The notes beneath the pieces were generated by a model. That model was given only the letters and a program-made list of their open reading frames with translations. It did not search any database and was not told the DNA's origin. A DNA stretch of 64,000 bases from Hexactinellida sp. DTS-2022 (Eukaryota > Porifera > Hexactinellida), in contig JAPNXP010000003.1 in the NCBI GenBank assembly GCA_028753945.1, positions 1,116,001-1,180,000 of the forward strand, given 5' to 3'. Shown in pieces: positions 46,558 to 57,214 of the stretch. Position numbers and translations under genes: made by a program. Position 1 is the first letter of the stretch, and every line of letters begins with the position of its first letter.

Positions 46558-46756
46558 TGTGACGAATCCGAGTTGAAGTATATCGAAATACAATTAAGAT
46601 ATAATATAGGTTCTAATTGAATAACAAGTTAAGTACGTTATCGACAAATCATACTAACTAAGCTATATACTAGAGTACGTACTAATATCTAATGAAGCTG
46701 CTATGGGTCCTTATTATTAACCTAAGTAGTATTCTATCTATTACGTAACTGTAACA
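46558..46756 (-). repeat. Gypsy 3' LTR
   Basis: 199 bp with TG...CA ends. It is the downstream LTR for the minus-strand element. A purine-rich tract lies immediately inside it. Confidence 0.95.
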
Positions 46757-46772
46757 TCACCCCTTCGGGTAT
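46757..46772 (-). promoter_or_regulatory. Polypurine tract of the gypsy element
   Basis: On the minus strand the bases just before the 3' LTR read CGAAGGGGTGA, a purine-rich stretch in the place where plus-strand DNA synthesis is primed. Confidence 0.7.
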
Positions 46773-46802
46773 AGTGCTTTGATATTGACACGAACGCAGC
46801 CG

Positions 46803-49800
46803 CTAAGTCATATAATCCTGATAATCTTTTGGTTTCCTGATTCTCAGAGGATATCTACGTTGACGGGCTGGGGTATTGTTCATCCCCGTTTCATCACTAC
46901 ATTCAGGAGTTGCTCCTGGATCGGTTTGTATTTCTGTAGTTCCTTCGCCTAGGGCTGACGCTCCTAGTGCAGTACTGGAAGTCTCAATTATCTCGGATTC
47001 GTGATTGTTCTCCATCTCGGACGTTCCATAATCGTAACAGGGCGCATGTTCCCTGTTATCGCCGTATATCGGTGTCTGGTCGGATATGGTCTCGCCATTT
47101 CCACTCCCGCTATAGTACTTGCACCTGTTGGCATGAACCCATTTCGTACCTCTCCTCCGCTTGATCTTAAAGTTGGTGCCCCTACGCGCCACCACTCGAA
47201 ATGGTCCCTTATATCTCACGTCGAGCGAATCTGTCCGCGTTTCGTTCCGCTCCATCACGTAGTCCCCGGGCTCTATCACCGTTCCCTTAGTACCCTTGTC
47301 GTAGCGTTCCTGCCTCTTTACTTTGCTTATCCCGTCATTCTCCCTAGCAATTTTGCTAATTTCGTTATTTAGCTCCACCAGTCTGTCCAAGTGGCGCTCA
47401 TAGGACTCCGCACCCGAACCTCCTCGCGTTCCTAGCTATGCATCTATTGGGGACAATGGCTGTCTACCAGTCATCAAGAGTTGAGCCGAGAATTTCATGG
47501 AGGAGTTTTCGGAGTTATTGCAATAGAAGGTGACTTCCGGCAGCAAACCTGGCCATGACTCTTTACTTAGTTTCCTATCAAGTGTTAGACACCTGGCCAC
47601 CTGCTTCACGAGGCCTATACTTCTTTCAGCTAGTCCATCAGCTTGTGGGTGATACGGTGAGGTGTGTCGCTTTTTGATCCCGAGTTTATCACATAACGTC
47701 CTCACTTCAGAACCATCTACATTATGCGCCTGATCTGTAAGCAGCGCTCTTGGTACGCCATGGCCTCGGTATATCCAACCGTCTTCGAATGCCTTTATCA
47801 ACGATTGTGCCTTCTGATCTTTCAATGGTACGGCTTCGATGTATCGCGTGAAAACATTCACCATACATAGGAAGTACCTGTATGTATTATCCGACCACGG
47901 GAGAGTAGCCACGTCCATAGCGACGAGGTCTCCTGGTCCGATTCCGTCCGTATCGAATGTACCCAAAGGTTGTTTCGCTGCATTGGAGGGCTTTGCAAGC
48001 TGGCACGTAATGCACGATCTACAATGATTCTTTGTATCACGGGCCATCTTTACCCAGAAGCAGTCCCTTCTAAGAACTTGTAAGGTCCTCGCTTGACCAA
48101 AGTGTCCAGCTGCGTGTACCTGATTTAATATCTCCATCTGCATCGCCCTTGGGATTACTAGTCGCTTGTCGAAGCATAGCACCCCTTCATGTAGGTTAAG
48201 GTGAGAGGCGCTCCTTCTCAATTGCCCCGAGTCAATCTCTCCCCCACACCTCATCTGCTCAATTGCAGCGCGAGTTACTGGATCCCGACCCTGTTCTTGG
48301 AGAACGCGTGCCCTTAGGTCGTCCTGTAAGGCCATAAATATTTTGTCTTCAAATATACCTTCGTCCTGAATGTCCATATCCATGTTTTGCTCAGGAATCC
48401 TGCTCAAATAATCGGGCAGTACATTTTCTTTGCCGGGTCGGTATACTATCTCGTACTTATACTCTTCCAGTTCCATAATCCAACGGGCAAATGTGTGTCT
48501 GGGATCTTTTTGAGCACGCATCCATCGTAATGGGTTGTGATCGGTAATCAGCAGTACCTTATCTGCCCCTCTCAGGTAGGTCCGCCACTTCCTGCATGCT
48601 GCCACTAGTCCCCAGGCCTCCAACTGTCCCGCTGAGTAATTTTTCTGTGACTGGCTTAGGGAGGACGAGAAGTAGTCAATAGGGCAGAGTCGTCCGGTAT
48701 CGGTTTCACGCTGGGATAATACTGCAGCAACTGCCGCCGAGCTGGCGTCAGATTCTACAACGAACTCCCTATTCCAATCTGGGAAAGCTAACACAATTGG
48801 CTCTTCTAATAGTTTAGCCCTTAAGTGACAAAAAGCTCCCTCTCTCCGCTGAGTCCAGTCCCATATCATCCCCTTTTTGGTTAATTCATATAGCGGCTCT
48901 GCTACCTCTGCCAACTTAGGAATGTACGAGCGGTAGAAATTGAGGCTACCTAGGAACCGCTGCAGCTCTGACACTGTCTTTGGACTCGGAATCTTGGCTA
49001 ACTTCTCGGCTGCCGTGGAGACTGGGCGCCTTCCTCCCTCGGAGATCAAGTGCCCTAAAAATTCTACCTCGCGGTATCCCAACTGACACTTCATGAATTT
49101 CACATGAATGTTGGCTTGGCCTAGGCGTTCCAGAATATCGTGTAGATCGGCGATGTGCTCTTCGAAACTCCGTGAGAATATTATGCAGTCGTCGATGTAT
49201 GATTCAGCACATTTCAGACCCTTCAGTGTATTATCCATTAGCCGCTGAAATGTGGCCTGGGAATTCACCAACCCGAATGGCATTACGTTCATTTCGTATA
49301 ATCCCCGGGGCGTATTAAAAGCTGTCTTTTCAATGTCGCATTCTCTAACCGGGACGCACCAATACGCCGAAGTGATGTCGATCACGGAGAAAAACTTATA
49401 GCTGTGCAATTTATCAAATATCGTTTGTATATGTGGGATGCTATAGGCGTCCTTCTTAGTTACATCGTTTAGGTTCCTGTAATCAATTGTAAATCGCTGT
49501 TTTCAGTCTTTTTTGGATACCAGCACAACGTTGCTGGCCCATGGTGAATTTGAAGGTCTGCATAGCTTCTGCGCAAGCAATTCATCGAGCTGAGTATTTA
49601 TTTCTTCCTCCCATCGTGGGGGTAGCCTGCGTGGTCTGTTCCTGATCGGCGGAGCGTCCCCGAGATATATCTGATGCTCACACGTTTCTATTCGCCCTGG
49701 CCTTTCGTCGAAGACTGAATCGTGTTCATTGACGAGATCTCTTAAGCTCTGCCCCTGCCTAGGCGATAGCCTAGGGTTAATGACATCTCTAAACTTCGCT

Positions 49801-50840
49801 GCGGTTTTGGTCTCTTCTGAACACGATTTCACAGTCTTAGCCCTCTCCAGTGGATCGCCACCAACCGCCCTCGCGCAGATTGGAAGTTTAGCCTTTCCTA
49901 GTTCTACTATACCTGCTTGCCAGTCGAATGCTATGCGACCAAACTTATGCATAAACTGTCGACCCATTAAGATTACTTGCTCTTCACCTTCCAACACTTG
50001 AATGCGTTCTATCTCGTTCCTTTCTCCAGGTACCTTAACTGACACTTCCACGTACCCTTTCACAGTGACGGGGTTGTTGCATATACCATAAACCTGTCCA
50101 CCAGTATGGATTAGTTTATTTCCTAAGCCTAGCTCTTTCATGCTCCTCACATCCATTACGTTGATCCTCGCTCCAGTATCCAGTAGAACTCTGGTGGGAC
50201 TACCGCCTATTGTTAGTGTGATCGTAGCTGACTCTTCGTTCGTTCGCCCCTCTTCCTCTACCGAATATATTCTTCGCGGACGGCGCAGTGCCTCCTTCTG
50301 GTAGCTACTCACGTTACACTGACTCGCACTGTGACCACGCTTCTGACACTTGTTGCAAATCCTATCTGGGCACAATCTCCACCCATGACCTAACTTCCCG
50401 CAGGTGAAGCATTTGAATCTCGTTCTCCCATCTTTACGGGAGTTCTCTCTCTCTCTCTCTCTCTCGGTTCTCTGTGAAGACCAGACTTTGCATACCTCTG
50501 TTTGGTTTGTTGTGTCGCCTTCCTCCGGTTCCGAATCCATAGTTTTACTTGTCGTCTCCTCGGTTTTTCTAATAGTTTTCCCGCTGAGTACCGGACGGGC
50601 TCCGTGGTCTAACGAGAATCCTCTTTGCCGTAGAGTCGCCTGAACCAGCATGACAAACTCCCTTGCTTCCTTTTCGGTGCATTGTTCTTTCCCTTTACCC
50701 ATGTCTTGGTTGCCGGTTGGACCGGCTCGGGTAATTCTCCCACTAGAGCTGTACAGGCTGCTAAGTTTGACTGTCCTGCTCGTTTTGCTTGCCTCCTGAG
50801 CTGATCGAAGAACACTTCTATTCTCGCGCCTAGCGCCCAC
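46803..50840 (-). pseudogene. Gypsy pol (nucleocapsid end, protease, RT, RNase H, integrase) with two in-frame stops
   Basis: One frame runs from 50840 to 46803, broken only by a TGA near 49504 and a TAG near 47434. In order: two zinc knuckles, CFTCGKLGHGWRLC (about 50410) and CNKCQKRGHSASQC (about 50350); an aspartic protease with VLLDTGARINVMD (about 50190); reverse transcriptase with MPFGLVNSQATFQ and the YIDD active site (about 49195); RNase H with VVESDASSAAV; then integrase. The integrase has an HHCC finger (HAAGHFGQ, CRSCITC) and D, D and E in MDVATL, LTDQAH and ADGLAERS, followed by a GPF/Y-type module (YKGPFRVVARRG). The first stop falls just before the RT palm and the second just before the integrase C-terminus. 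A CT microsatellite (50445-50466) encodes an Arg-Glu run. Confidence 0.95.
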
Positions 50841-51127
50841 TGCATTCTGCGAAAGCTCAACATCGCTTCGAACTGATCGATAGGGGGGTCAAGGCTGGTA
50901 CACAGCAATGCAAACGCGGCTTCCAGCGTTTCTTCTTTAATTGCTTCCAAGACAGTCGATTGTTCGTAACCATTACGGCATTTGAAGGACGGTAGGATTT
51001 GAATTGCTGCCTTCTCCGTAGAGGTCACTACAAGTGCGCTTGTGGCTGCAATAAATAGCGGTTGCCACTCTTCAATTCGCTGGTCTCCTTTCAGCGGTGG
51101 GATTGATATGTTAAGTGGGGCTGCCAT
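50609..51127 (-). pseudogene. Gypsy gag, capsid part
   Basis: 172 residues starting 22 bases after the 5' LTR. It carries the gag core features LSFRRMQWALGARIEVFFDQ and CTALVGELPEPVQ. Downstream of about 50700 its translation becomes nonsense-like, while the neighbouring frame there reads REFVMLVQATLRQRGF and leads into the zinc knuckles. The simplest view is a single-base frameshift inside gag, with gag and pol originally in one frame. A programmed frameshift is less likely because the overlap is long and no obvious slippery site was noticed. Confidence 0.88.
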
Positions 51128-51132
51128 AAATT

Positions 51133-51148
51133 AACTAACTTGTCATTA
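51133..51148 (-). promoter_or_regulatory. Candidate primer-binding region of the gypsy element
   Basis: Only 21 bases separate the 5' LTR from the gag start. On the minus strand they begin TAATGACAAGTTAG. This lacks the TGG start expected for pairing with a tRNA 3' CCA end. The complement AACTTGTCATT resembles AACTTGTTATT inside the same LTR (plus-strand 51211-51224 inverted), so self-priming is conceivable. Confidence 0.4.
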
Positions 51149-51348
51149 TGTGACGAATCCGAGTTGAAGTATATCGAAATACAATTAAGATATAATATAG
51201 GTTCTAATAGAATAACAAGTTAAGTTACGTTATCGACAAATCATACTAACTAAGCTAAATACTAGAGTACGTACTAATATCTAATGAAGCTGCTATGTGT
51301 CCTTATTATTAACCTAAGTAGTATTCTATCTATTACGTAACTGTAACA
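51149..51348 (-). repeat. Gypsy 5' LTR
   Basis: 200 bp, the upstream LTR for the minus-strand element, and the presumed promoter. Flanked outside by ATAT. Confidence 0.95.
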
Positions 51349-51981
51349 ATATCAAAACATACTAAATAATCATAATATATCGTTCTATTTATGATAGATT
51401 TTTTAAAATAGCATATATATTGAGTCTCCCGCTTTTCTCCCGCTTTTTCATCTTCGACCTCACGCTTTTTGGTAAAACTCCCGCCAAAATTGCCAAAATC
51501 TTCCGATTTTTTGTTTTCAGAGGTTGGCAACCCTCTAAAACAAAAGTTTCCAATTAAGCGGAGTACACTGTATATGGAACAAAATTAAGAACGTACATAC
51601 CAACATGTTCGGAGTGCTCATAGTGCAAAACATCGAGGTATTAAAAAGTACTCAGCGCGTGGTTCAGCGCGTACTCAGCGCGTACCCAGCGCGTGCCTAT
51701 TCCACGCGCTGGCGCTCATTGTTAAACCACATGAATATCTATGCGACAAAGAATCGCTGTCCACTATTTTTCACTATATATATAGATATATTTATAACGA
51801 TATGGAATCCAAATCAACGACACATACCATTATTTCTGTCATAACGCTCATGGCTGATTATATTATGCAAGATATTGAGATTTCCTCAGATTCTTCACTT
51901 GACCAGGAGATACGACTCTAAACTACGACAGAATGGTCTCTGTGGACGCAATAAATTTGAATAGAAAATTATTAAGTAGAG

Positions 51982-52118
51982 CAGGGGCGTGCTGGCCATC
52001 CCGCTCGGGCTTCCCTTTGGGGACCGCCTTAAGTTCCCCCTTGTGGGACCGCAGGCCCCCACTTCGATTACTTTCTGGATTGAATCCCGCATGGGGCCCC
52101 CAACCCTAGCACGCCCCT
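51982..52118. mobile_element. 137-bp hAT miniature element, TSD AAGTAGAG
   Basis: Termini CAGGGGCGTGCTGG and CTAGCACGCCCCT, flanked by AAGTAGAG at 51974-51981 and 52119-52126. Strongly G/C-rich compared with the surroundings. Confidence 0.93.
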
Positions 52119-52245
52119 AAGTAGAGCGAACAGAAAATTGAATTAGTAAAGAATTAATAAGGAATTGAGAATAATGATAATGAAATCAAGTAAATGACTA
52201 GGTACAAAAAAAGGCTCTCTGTACGTATAAGCGATTACTAGTAAT

Positions 52246-52330
52246 CGGGTAAATTGGGGTTACTTTTCCTTACTTAGTAAATTGGGGTTACTTTTTCCTC
52301 ACTTAGTAAATTGGGGTTACCTTTTTCACT
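52246..52330. repeat. TAAATTGGGGTTAC tandem repeat
   Basis: Three copies of a ~33-bp unit with the core AGTAAATTGGGGTTACTTTT. Confidence 0.9.
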
Positions 52331-53820
52331 AATATTCTGCTCGACTCAGATATCTATTCACTTTTTCATTTTATTATTCATTTTCATTACATTTCGCCTG
52401 TGTACACAGAGCCCATTTTGACTAGGTTTCCTGATTTAATTTAATTTAATAATTGCTTCATAGTCCTTTACAAACTATCGTCGCATTGGCATATATTCAT
52501 GTGGTTTGACAATGATTATTTGTCAAACTTGATATTTCCGAGCAAATCTAACTAAACTAAGGCAGGAATAAAGTCGTAATGTAATTTCGTTACAATACCA
52601 AATAAATAGGCACAAGAGTAATTTCGTGAACACAAATATAATATCCTAAATTGCTTTTCGTAAAGATATCAAAAAGAAAACAGAAATATATAAATTAATT
52701 TATTAAGTACGCGCCAGCGCGTGGAATAAGTACGCGCTGGGTACGCGCTGAGTACGCGCTGAACCACGCGCTGAGTACTTTTTAATGGGGCCAGTCAACT
52801 CGTCCCAAAAACTAACTTGTACCAAGATTTTTGGTCGACTCGTACCTATTTTTTTGGTCAACTCGTACCTATTTATCTCGTACTAAATACCAACTTGTCC
52901 TTTTTACGTCAGCGACCAGTCAACTCGTCCCAAAAACCAACTTGTACCAATTTCTTTTTGGTCGACTTATCTTGTACCAAATACCTTCTTGTCCTTTTTT
53001 TTGTCAACCTGCCTCAATACTCTCATAATTTATACTATCCCATAATTCCCATTATTGGCTCTTAACTCGTACAATTAAAAATAATAAGTAAATAAGTGTA
53101 ATAAGTGTGTAGAATAAGAAGTACATAAATGCGTAGAATAACTTTTCAATACTTAGAATTTTTTTTCAATACATCTATTCTGTGGGTCCAACTATATGGG
53201 CACATCTGTCTAGCAATACTTTGGAATCCCTCAGTGTCATCGGGGTTGATCTATAGTCTTCCCAAGCACTACATATCCTATATTGACTCCACCGAAAACG
53301 GCGTCTCTGGCGTCGAGTCAACTTCTCCCCGTGGACAAGTTTGACTTGTAGGTAGACTAGCTTTGCCTTGATTAAAATTATTTGAATTATTACGAATGAA
53401 ACTCAAACAGGTAATAGAATGAATATATTTATGTATTTACCTCTTTTGACAGTAGTTCCACTAGTAAATAAAATTGCAAGTTATTCCTAGCTGCAGCTCT
53501 GTTAAGCTTGGAGTGCCACCCTTCAACATCATTATTTGTTCTGATTAATTTATTACAAACACTCCAAGAATTTGGCGTCCAAATGCTGTTAGCAATCCAT
53601 GTGATAATTATATATATAGTTGGTTAGTGACATTAGTGACTGAGTTTCAGCTTTTTGACGCAATCGCCTAAACATTTCAACTATATGTTCAGATGGAAAA
53701 ATACGGCAGCGTCATCAATCGTCTAAGGTATTTACGAGTTGAATCATCTTCTCTAAAGGTATGATACGAGCGACATATTAAATAAACTTTCCAAAAAATA
53801 ATTGTAAATAACAATTGGAT

Positions 53821-54430
53821 TTACTTGTAAGCAAGCACAAGTCCAGTTTCTTGTATTTTCCTCCAAACAGCCTGTACCCAATGGAATACGCAACCCTTTA
53901 AACATACTTCTGGGAAAATAGATGGAATTGAAACCCACAACGCTTGTTCGAAATCCAGTACCATTCGTGTGACCACTGGGGTGTTGGGTAAAATATCGCA
54001 AACTTGATTTAAAACCAAATTCTAATCACTAGTTCTACGACGTGACATGAGAACGAATACAAGTGGAATTAGTTTGCATGCCGGACCATGCCTTATGCAA
54101 GCATGAATTGAAAACAACTGAACAAACGGTTGTTTGACAACCTTAAAAGTTGCATCAAGATACCAACACTTAGCACGTGTGAGTAGATCAAGCATATGTC
54201 CAGTTGCAAATATTAAATGTCTGCATCATCTGCTACAATATCTCGCTGTAAGAACCCATTTGGTAAATGTTCATGGGAAAGAGTAAATTAATAATTTTCG
54301 GATCCTCAGGGCGAAGCCGATGATGGTGTCGATTAGCTGCTCGAGCTAAAGCTATAGGTTGTGGCAAAGATTCTAACGGCATGTTTGGGTATACTTGGTC
54401 AATAAGAACATCATTAACAATAGCCTGTGC
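53821..54430 (-). pseudogene. MULE transposase catalytic exon(s)
   Basis: Minus-strand coding blocks in order: an N-terminal segment with FTPAQAIVNDVLIDQVYPNM and LARAANRHHHRLRPEDP (about 54460-54280); the first catalytic aspartate in CWYLDATFKVVKQPFVQ (about 54150); the second in VTRMVLDFEQALWVS (about 53960); then KGCVFHWVQAVWRKIQETGL with the C-x-x-H motif. Stops and frame changes between blocks (for example near 54235 and 54015) show decay or unrecognised introns. No clear third acidic residue was located downstream. Confidence 0.85.
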
Positions 54431-54433
54431 AGG

Positions 54434-54780
54434 AGTAAATATCTGGGAACTGGCCTTATTTTTAATATCTACACGTATTTTAGTGCTGACTAAAATACCG
54501 GCAGAGGGCGGATGAGAATGCGATATTGGTCCTAATAAGATTTTTAAAGATACTAATTAAAATAAAGATTAAGATTAAATTTTAATGTTATATATAGCTA
54601 TACTCACCAGGTATGAATGTATTGCCTGATTGAGATACAGTAGCTTTGCAGTTGGGCCTTTTGGTATAAGTCCATCTTGTGACAATTTTACCCCTAACCT
54701 TCATAGTATAACTGGATCCCCTACTATCGAATAATGCAAGATTTCCTCTAGACTTCCGGTACTTAATATTTGATAGTCAA
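54434..54780 (-). pseudogene. FLYWCH finger of the MULE, split by a short intron
   Basis: Coding from about 54780 reads RGNLALFDSRGSSYTMKVRG and RWTYTKRPNCKATVSQSG; a GT-AG intron follows (54532-54607), and the frame resumes with HSHPP and ILVSTKIRVD. Together the pieces give the FLYWCH W-x-C...C...HxH order. The first cysteine appears as tyrosine (WTYTK), so the finger is probably damaged. The rest of the block leads into the LARAANR region. Confidence 0.75.
54532..54607 (-). other. 76-bp GT-AG intron in the MULE transposase
   Basis: On the minus strand the intron starts GTGAGTATAG and ends ATCTTATTAG. Removing it joins CCTG to GACCAATATCG in frame and brings the HxH of the FLYWCH finger to its expected place. 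Confidence 0.75.
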
Positions 54781-55079
54781 TCCCTGGGTTTTCCGAATGA
54801 TGAGCATTCACAGGATTATCATCATCCAGAGAGTCTTCATGGGAATTTATAGAAGTATGAATTATTCCCATATCGAATGAGCTACCAGAGGAGTTTATAC
54901 CTGAAACGGGTATATATATTGTTCCCTCCGTATGTATGGATTGTTGGGAGGATGAGTATATGATACTTTCATAATTAGATAGTGGTTGGGATATTGAGAT
55001 TAGGCGGAGAGTGAATTGGTGTACTAACCAAAACGGGAAGGAAAATTGTGGTGTTGTTGTTTAGAGTATCTAATGTAAT

Positions 55080-55306
55080 TTGCTCAGTTTCTGGATCGGG
55101 ATCTTCACTGCGACAAAATATCTGCGCCAGTTTATGGATAATTCGTTTCGAACTGCTTCCCTATATGTTTCTTGAGAAACCCCCGTTCCACATACGCGAT
55201 GAAACCAACCTCCACAAGGTTTACATTGTAAACCCTGTTGCCTTGGCCTCACAACTTGGTCACACTCGATGCATAGTTCTGACATACAAAAATAAATTAT
55301 ATTCAT
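55080..55306 (-). pseudogene. PHD-like zinc finger exon of the MULE
   Basis: Translation begins MSELCIECDQVVRPRQQGLQ after an upstream in-frame ATG and continues CKPCGGWFHRVCGTGVSQ: Cys-x2-Cys, Cys-x2-Cys, His-x2-Cys as in PHD fingers that read histone tails. The last Cys pair is reached only after a frame change near 55130, in which the alternative frame gives FCRSEDPDPETEQITL. Position upstream of the FLYWCH and catalytic blocks suggests an N-terminal module of the transposase or a separate first exon. Confidence 0.75.
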
Positions 55307-55637
55307 ACAAAAGTTGGTATTTAAGGGAGTACTTGCATGTCATGACAGTGGTTATGGGGTTTCAATGGTTTTTGAGCTATGAATGGAATTAATAAATGAC
55401 ACAAATTTGTTGATTTTGAAGGTGTTATGTCCTTCCAAACTTCCTGTTCTATTGTACATAGTTACACTTTCAAAAAATTACCCTGTAAATTAGAAACTAT
55501 TTGCTATTTGGGACGAGTTGACTTAGGACGAGTTAGTATTTGGGACGAGTTGACTTAGGACGATTTGGTATTTGGGACATGTTAGTATGTAGTACAAGTT
55601 GTAATAGGTACAAGTTGACTGGCAATCCTTTTTAATA

Positions 55638-55925
55638 TATGAAAACATCTGATATGTTGATGATTACAATACTTTCCTACCATATCAAGTAATTACTAAA
55701 TCAACAGACTGACATTAGTGTACCACCAACAATCTAAACCAACTTGTCCAACCTCTTTCACTCTTAGTGGAACCCCTTCCATAGACCTTATTACAAATTC
55801 TGAGATCCAAGGCTACCCCCGTAGACCCCAAGTTAGAAACCAATGATCTAAAATAACCACAAGCACAACTATATACATAAATCGCGATTACACTAACATA
55901 CTAGCGTGTATGCGAATACACTTGT
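55638..55925. other. Intergenic, no feature recognised
   Basis: AT-rich spacer between two insertions. Confidence 0.4.
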
Positions 55926-55933
55926 GTAATCGC

Positions 55934-56394
55934 CAGAGTTGCCGTAGGAAGGGATTTTAATTCCCATTCGCATCCCATTCCCACAGGATTTCCACATCTC
56001 CAAATATAGGTGTAGTACAGTACACAGTATTGATAAATGATATTATGGTTGTGAGACAATTATACATATAAATATGTAAACAAGTACATAATATGGATTT
56101 TATATTTATTTATCTATAATATATTAATGAATATTTACTATATGGTATGTAATTATATACTACTTGTCTACAACCACAAAGAATTATATGCTTTATTGTA
56201 ATATATAATGGTCTATATGAATTTGTGGAATTCTATAGATAATTCTATGGAAATTATCACATGTGGGAATTCCCATAGCATTAGCACAGGATTCTCACAG
56301 CTGTGAATTCCCATAGGCTAAAACTCCCCAATCCCATCCCACATGGGAATCCAAAGAGAATTCCCATGGGATTCCCATACCCACGGCAACCCTG
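55934..56394. mobile_element. hAT-type miniature element, TSD GTAATCGC
   Basis: Termini CAGAGTTGCCGTAGG (55934) and CCCACGGCAACCCTG (ending 56394), flanked by GTAATCGC at 55926-55933 and 56395-56402. AATTCCCAT / ATGGGAATT words recur inside in both orientations. Confidence 0.93.
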
Positions 56395-56454
56395 GTAATC
56401 GCGATTACACCAAAAACGCGTTTGCACTGCAACAACTAATTATTATTGTTGTTT

Positions 56455-56740
56455 AGAAAAGTAGTTACACAAATTTCTGAAAATTCAAAAATGAACGTTG
56501 AAGCTAGCTTTCACCGGGACACCGGCCATTATAGGTAAACAAGTAATCTGTATGCTGGTTTCGAATTTCGAATTTAAAAGTTATAAAATGAATATTTATT
56601 GTTGCTGTTTACACAAATATGTAAACAAAATATTCAATGTTTAAAATGAACCCAGGAGCCAGTCGCAAAGATATGCAAACTATATACTAGTTAAAAATCA
56701 AAAATGAACCCAGAGACAAACTTCCACATGTTAGAAAAGG
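56455..56740. repeat. Dispersed repeat R6
   Basis: Related to 23395-23720 and to the left edge of the window: TCTGAAAATTCAAAA, GGTAAACAAGT, TGAATATTTATTGTTG and AAAATGAACCCAGG occur in the same order. Within the segment the ~120-bp unit is itself repeated. Confidence 0.65.
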
Positions 56741-57210
56741 TAGTCGAGTAACTGATTAAGAAGTCAATCGTTTAAGATATTTTTGGTAAATATTTATTGT
56801 CTATTGAAACGCAGCGAAACGGCGAAGTGGTTGAGTTATCCGTCGCAAAGCGACCGAGACATGAGTGTGAATTGAGTGTCAAACATCGAAGTGGTCCCCT
56901 ACTATTGGAGATAAATATATGCAGTTTTACAATGTTCCCCCCAAATATTCGCAAAATACTGTCACATACACACAACTATGGTATACCTCATACGTGAGCA
57001 TTCCATCATACCGAGGTAATTTGGAAATTTCCAGGCTGCCCCGATATTCGAAGAGTATACACTGCATGTGTTTACCCATCATGTACTGTTGTTAGCTGGA
57101 ACATAGCAACATAGTAGTACATTAGAGAGGCAGGTAAATTCAACTATTTTCAAAACAATACAAGCAACAATAGCAAACCATCTACCCAAACGAGATCAGA
57201 GTTGGAATCG
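56741..57210. other. Intergenic, one short hairpin
   Basis: No gene supported. GTCGCAAAGCGAC at 56842 is a small perfect hairpin of the type also found at 59364. Confidence 0.45.
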
Positions 57211-57214
57211 GGTC

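Larger units (their letters stand above)
46558..51348 (-). mobile_element. Ty3/gypsy LTR retrotransposon, full length
   Basis: LTRs at 46558-46756 and 51149-51348 are 199 and 200 bp, begin TGTGACG and end CTGTAACA on the plus strand, and differ at three substitutions and one indel (about 98% identical). A 4-bp duplication ATAT flanks the element (46554-46557, 51349-51352). The internal region encodes gag and pol on the minus strand in the order protease, reverse transcriptase, RNase H, integrase, which is the Ty3/gypsy order. The near-identical LTRs suggest a fairly recent insertion, yet the coding region carries a frameshift and two stops. Confidence 0.97.
46261..51533. mobile_element. CCCGCTTTTT miniature element hosting the gypsy insertion
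   Basis: Termini CAGGGTTGCCAACTCTCCCG (46261) and AGAGGTTGGCAACCCT (ending about 51533). CTAAAAC lies directly outside both (8-bp window CCTAAAAC versus TCTAAAAC), consistent with a hAT-type duplication with one change. Many CTCCCGC / GCGGGAG words. The 4.8-kb gypsy element lies in its middle. A fragment of a second copy is at 43920-44085. Confidence 0.8.
46226..51570. mobile_element. Tigger-like miniature element split by nested insertions
   Basis: Left edge CAATTTTCGGTCAATTGGGA (46226, TA before it) and right edge TTTCCAATTAAGCGGAGTAC...CACTG (ending 51570, TA after it). These resemble the ends of the 28.7-kb element. Outside the nested DNA only about 65 bp remain. The left terminus is degenerate, so this outermost layer is less certain than the ones inside. 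Confidence 0.55.
52787..55627 (-). mobile_element. Mutator-like element (PHD-FLYWCH-MULE) with 9-bp TSD
   Basis: Long repetitive inverted ends: CCAGTCAACTCGTCCCAAAA at the left, and GTTGACTGGC with many GGGACGAGTTGACTTAGGAC words at the right (55500-55627). CTTTTTAAT occurs at 52778-52786 and 55628-55636, a 9-bp duplication as expected for Mutator-type insertion. The transposase gene lies on the minus strand. The target is the extreme right end of the TA element at 51641. Confidence 0.9.
51641..55635. mobile_element. TA-flanked miniature element with AGCGCGTAC repeats, split by a MULE
   Basis: Long inverted ends, TTAAAAAGTACTCAGCGCG on the left and CGCGCTGAGTACTTTTTAA on the right, each followed inward by three to four AGCGCGTACTC-type subrepeats (51650-51710 and 52700-52775). 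TA flanks at 51639-51640 and, after the MULE's duplicated target is taken into account, 55636-55637. Without the MULE it would be about 1.15 kb. It also carries a 137-bp hAT miniature element. Confidence 0.85.

Noticed and set aside
47001..47372. Plus-strand frame opposite the gypsy integrase tail
   Set aside because: Shadow of the minus-strand pol frame.
49503..49506. TGA in pol read as a programmed stop or selenocysteine site
   Set aside because: A second, different stop (TAG) and a gag frameshift in the same copy make ordinary decay the simpler reading.
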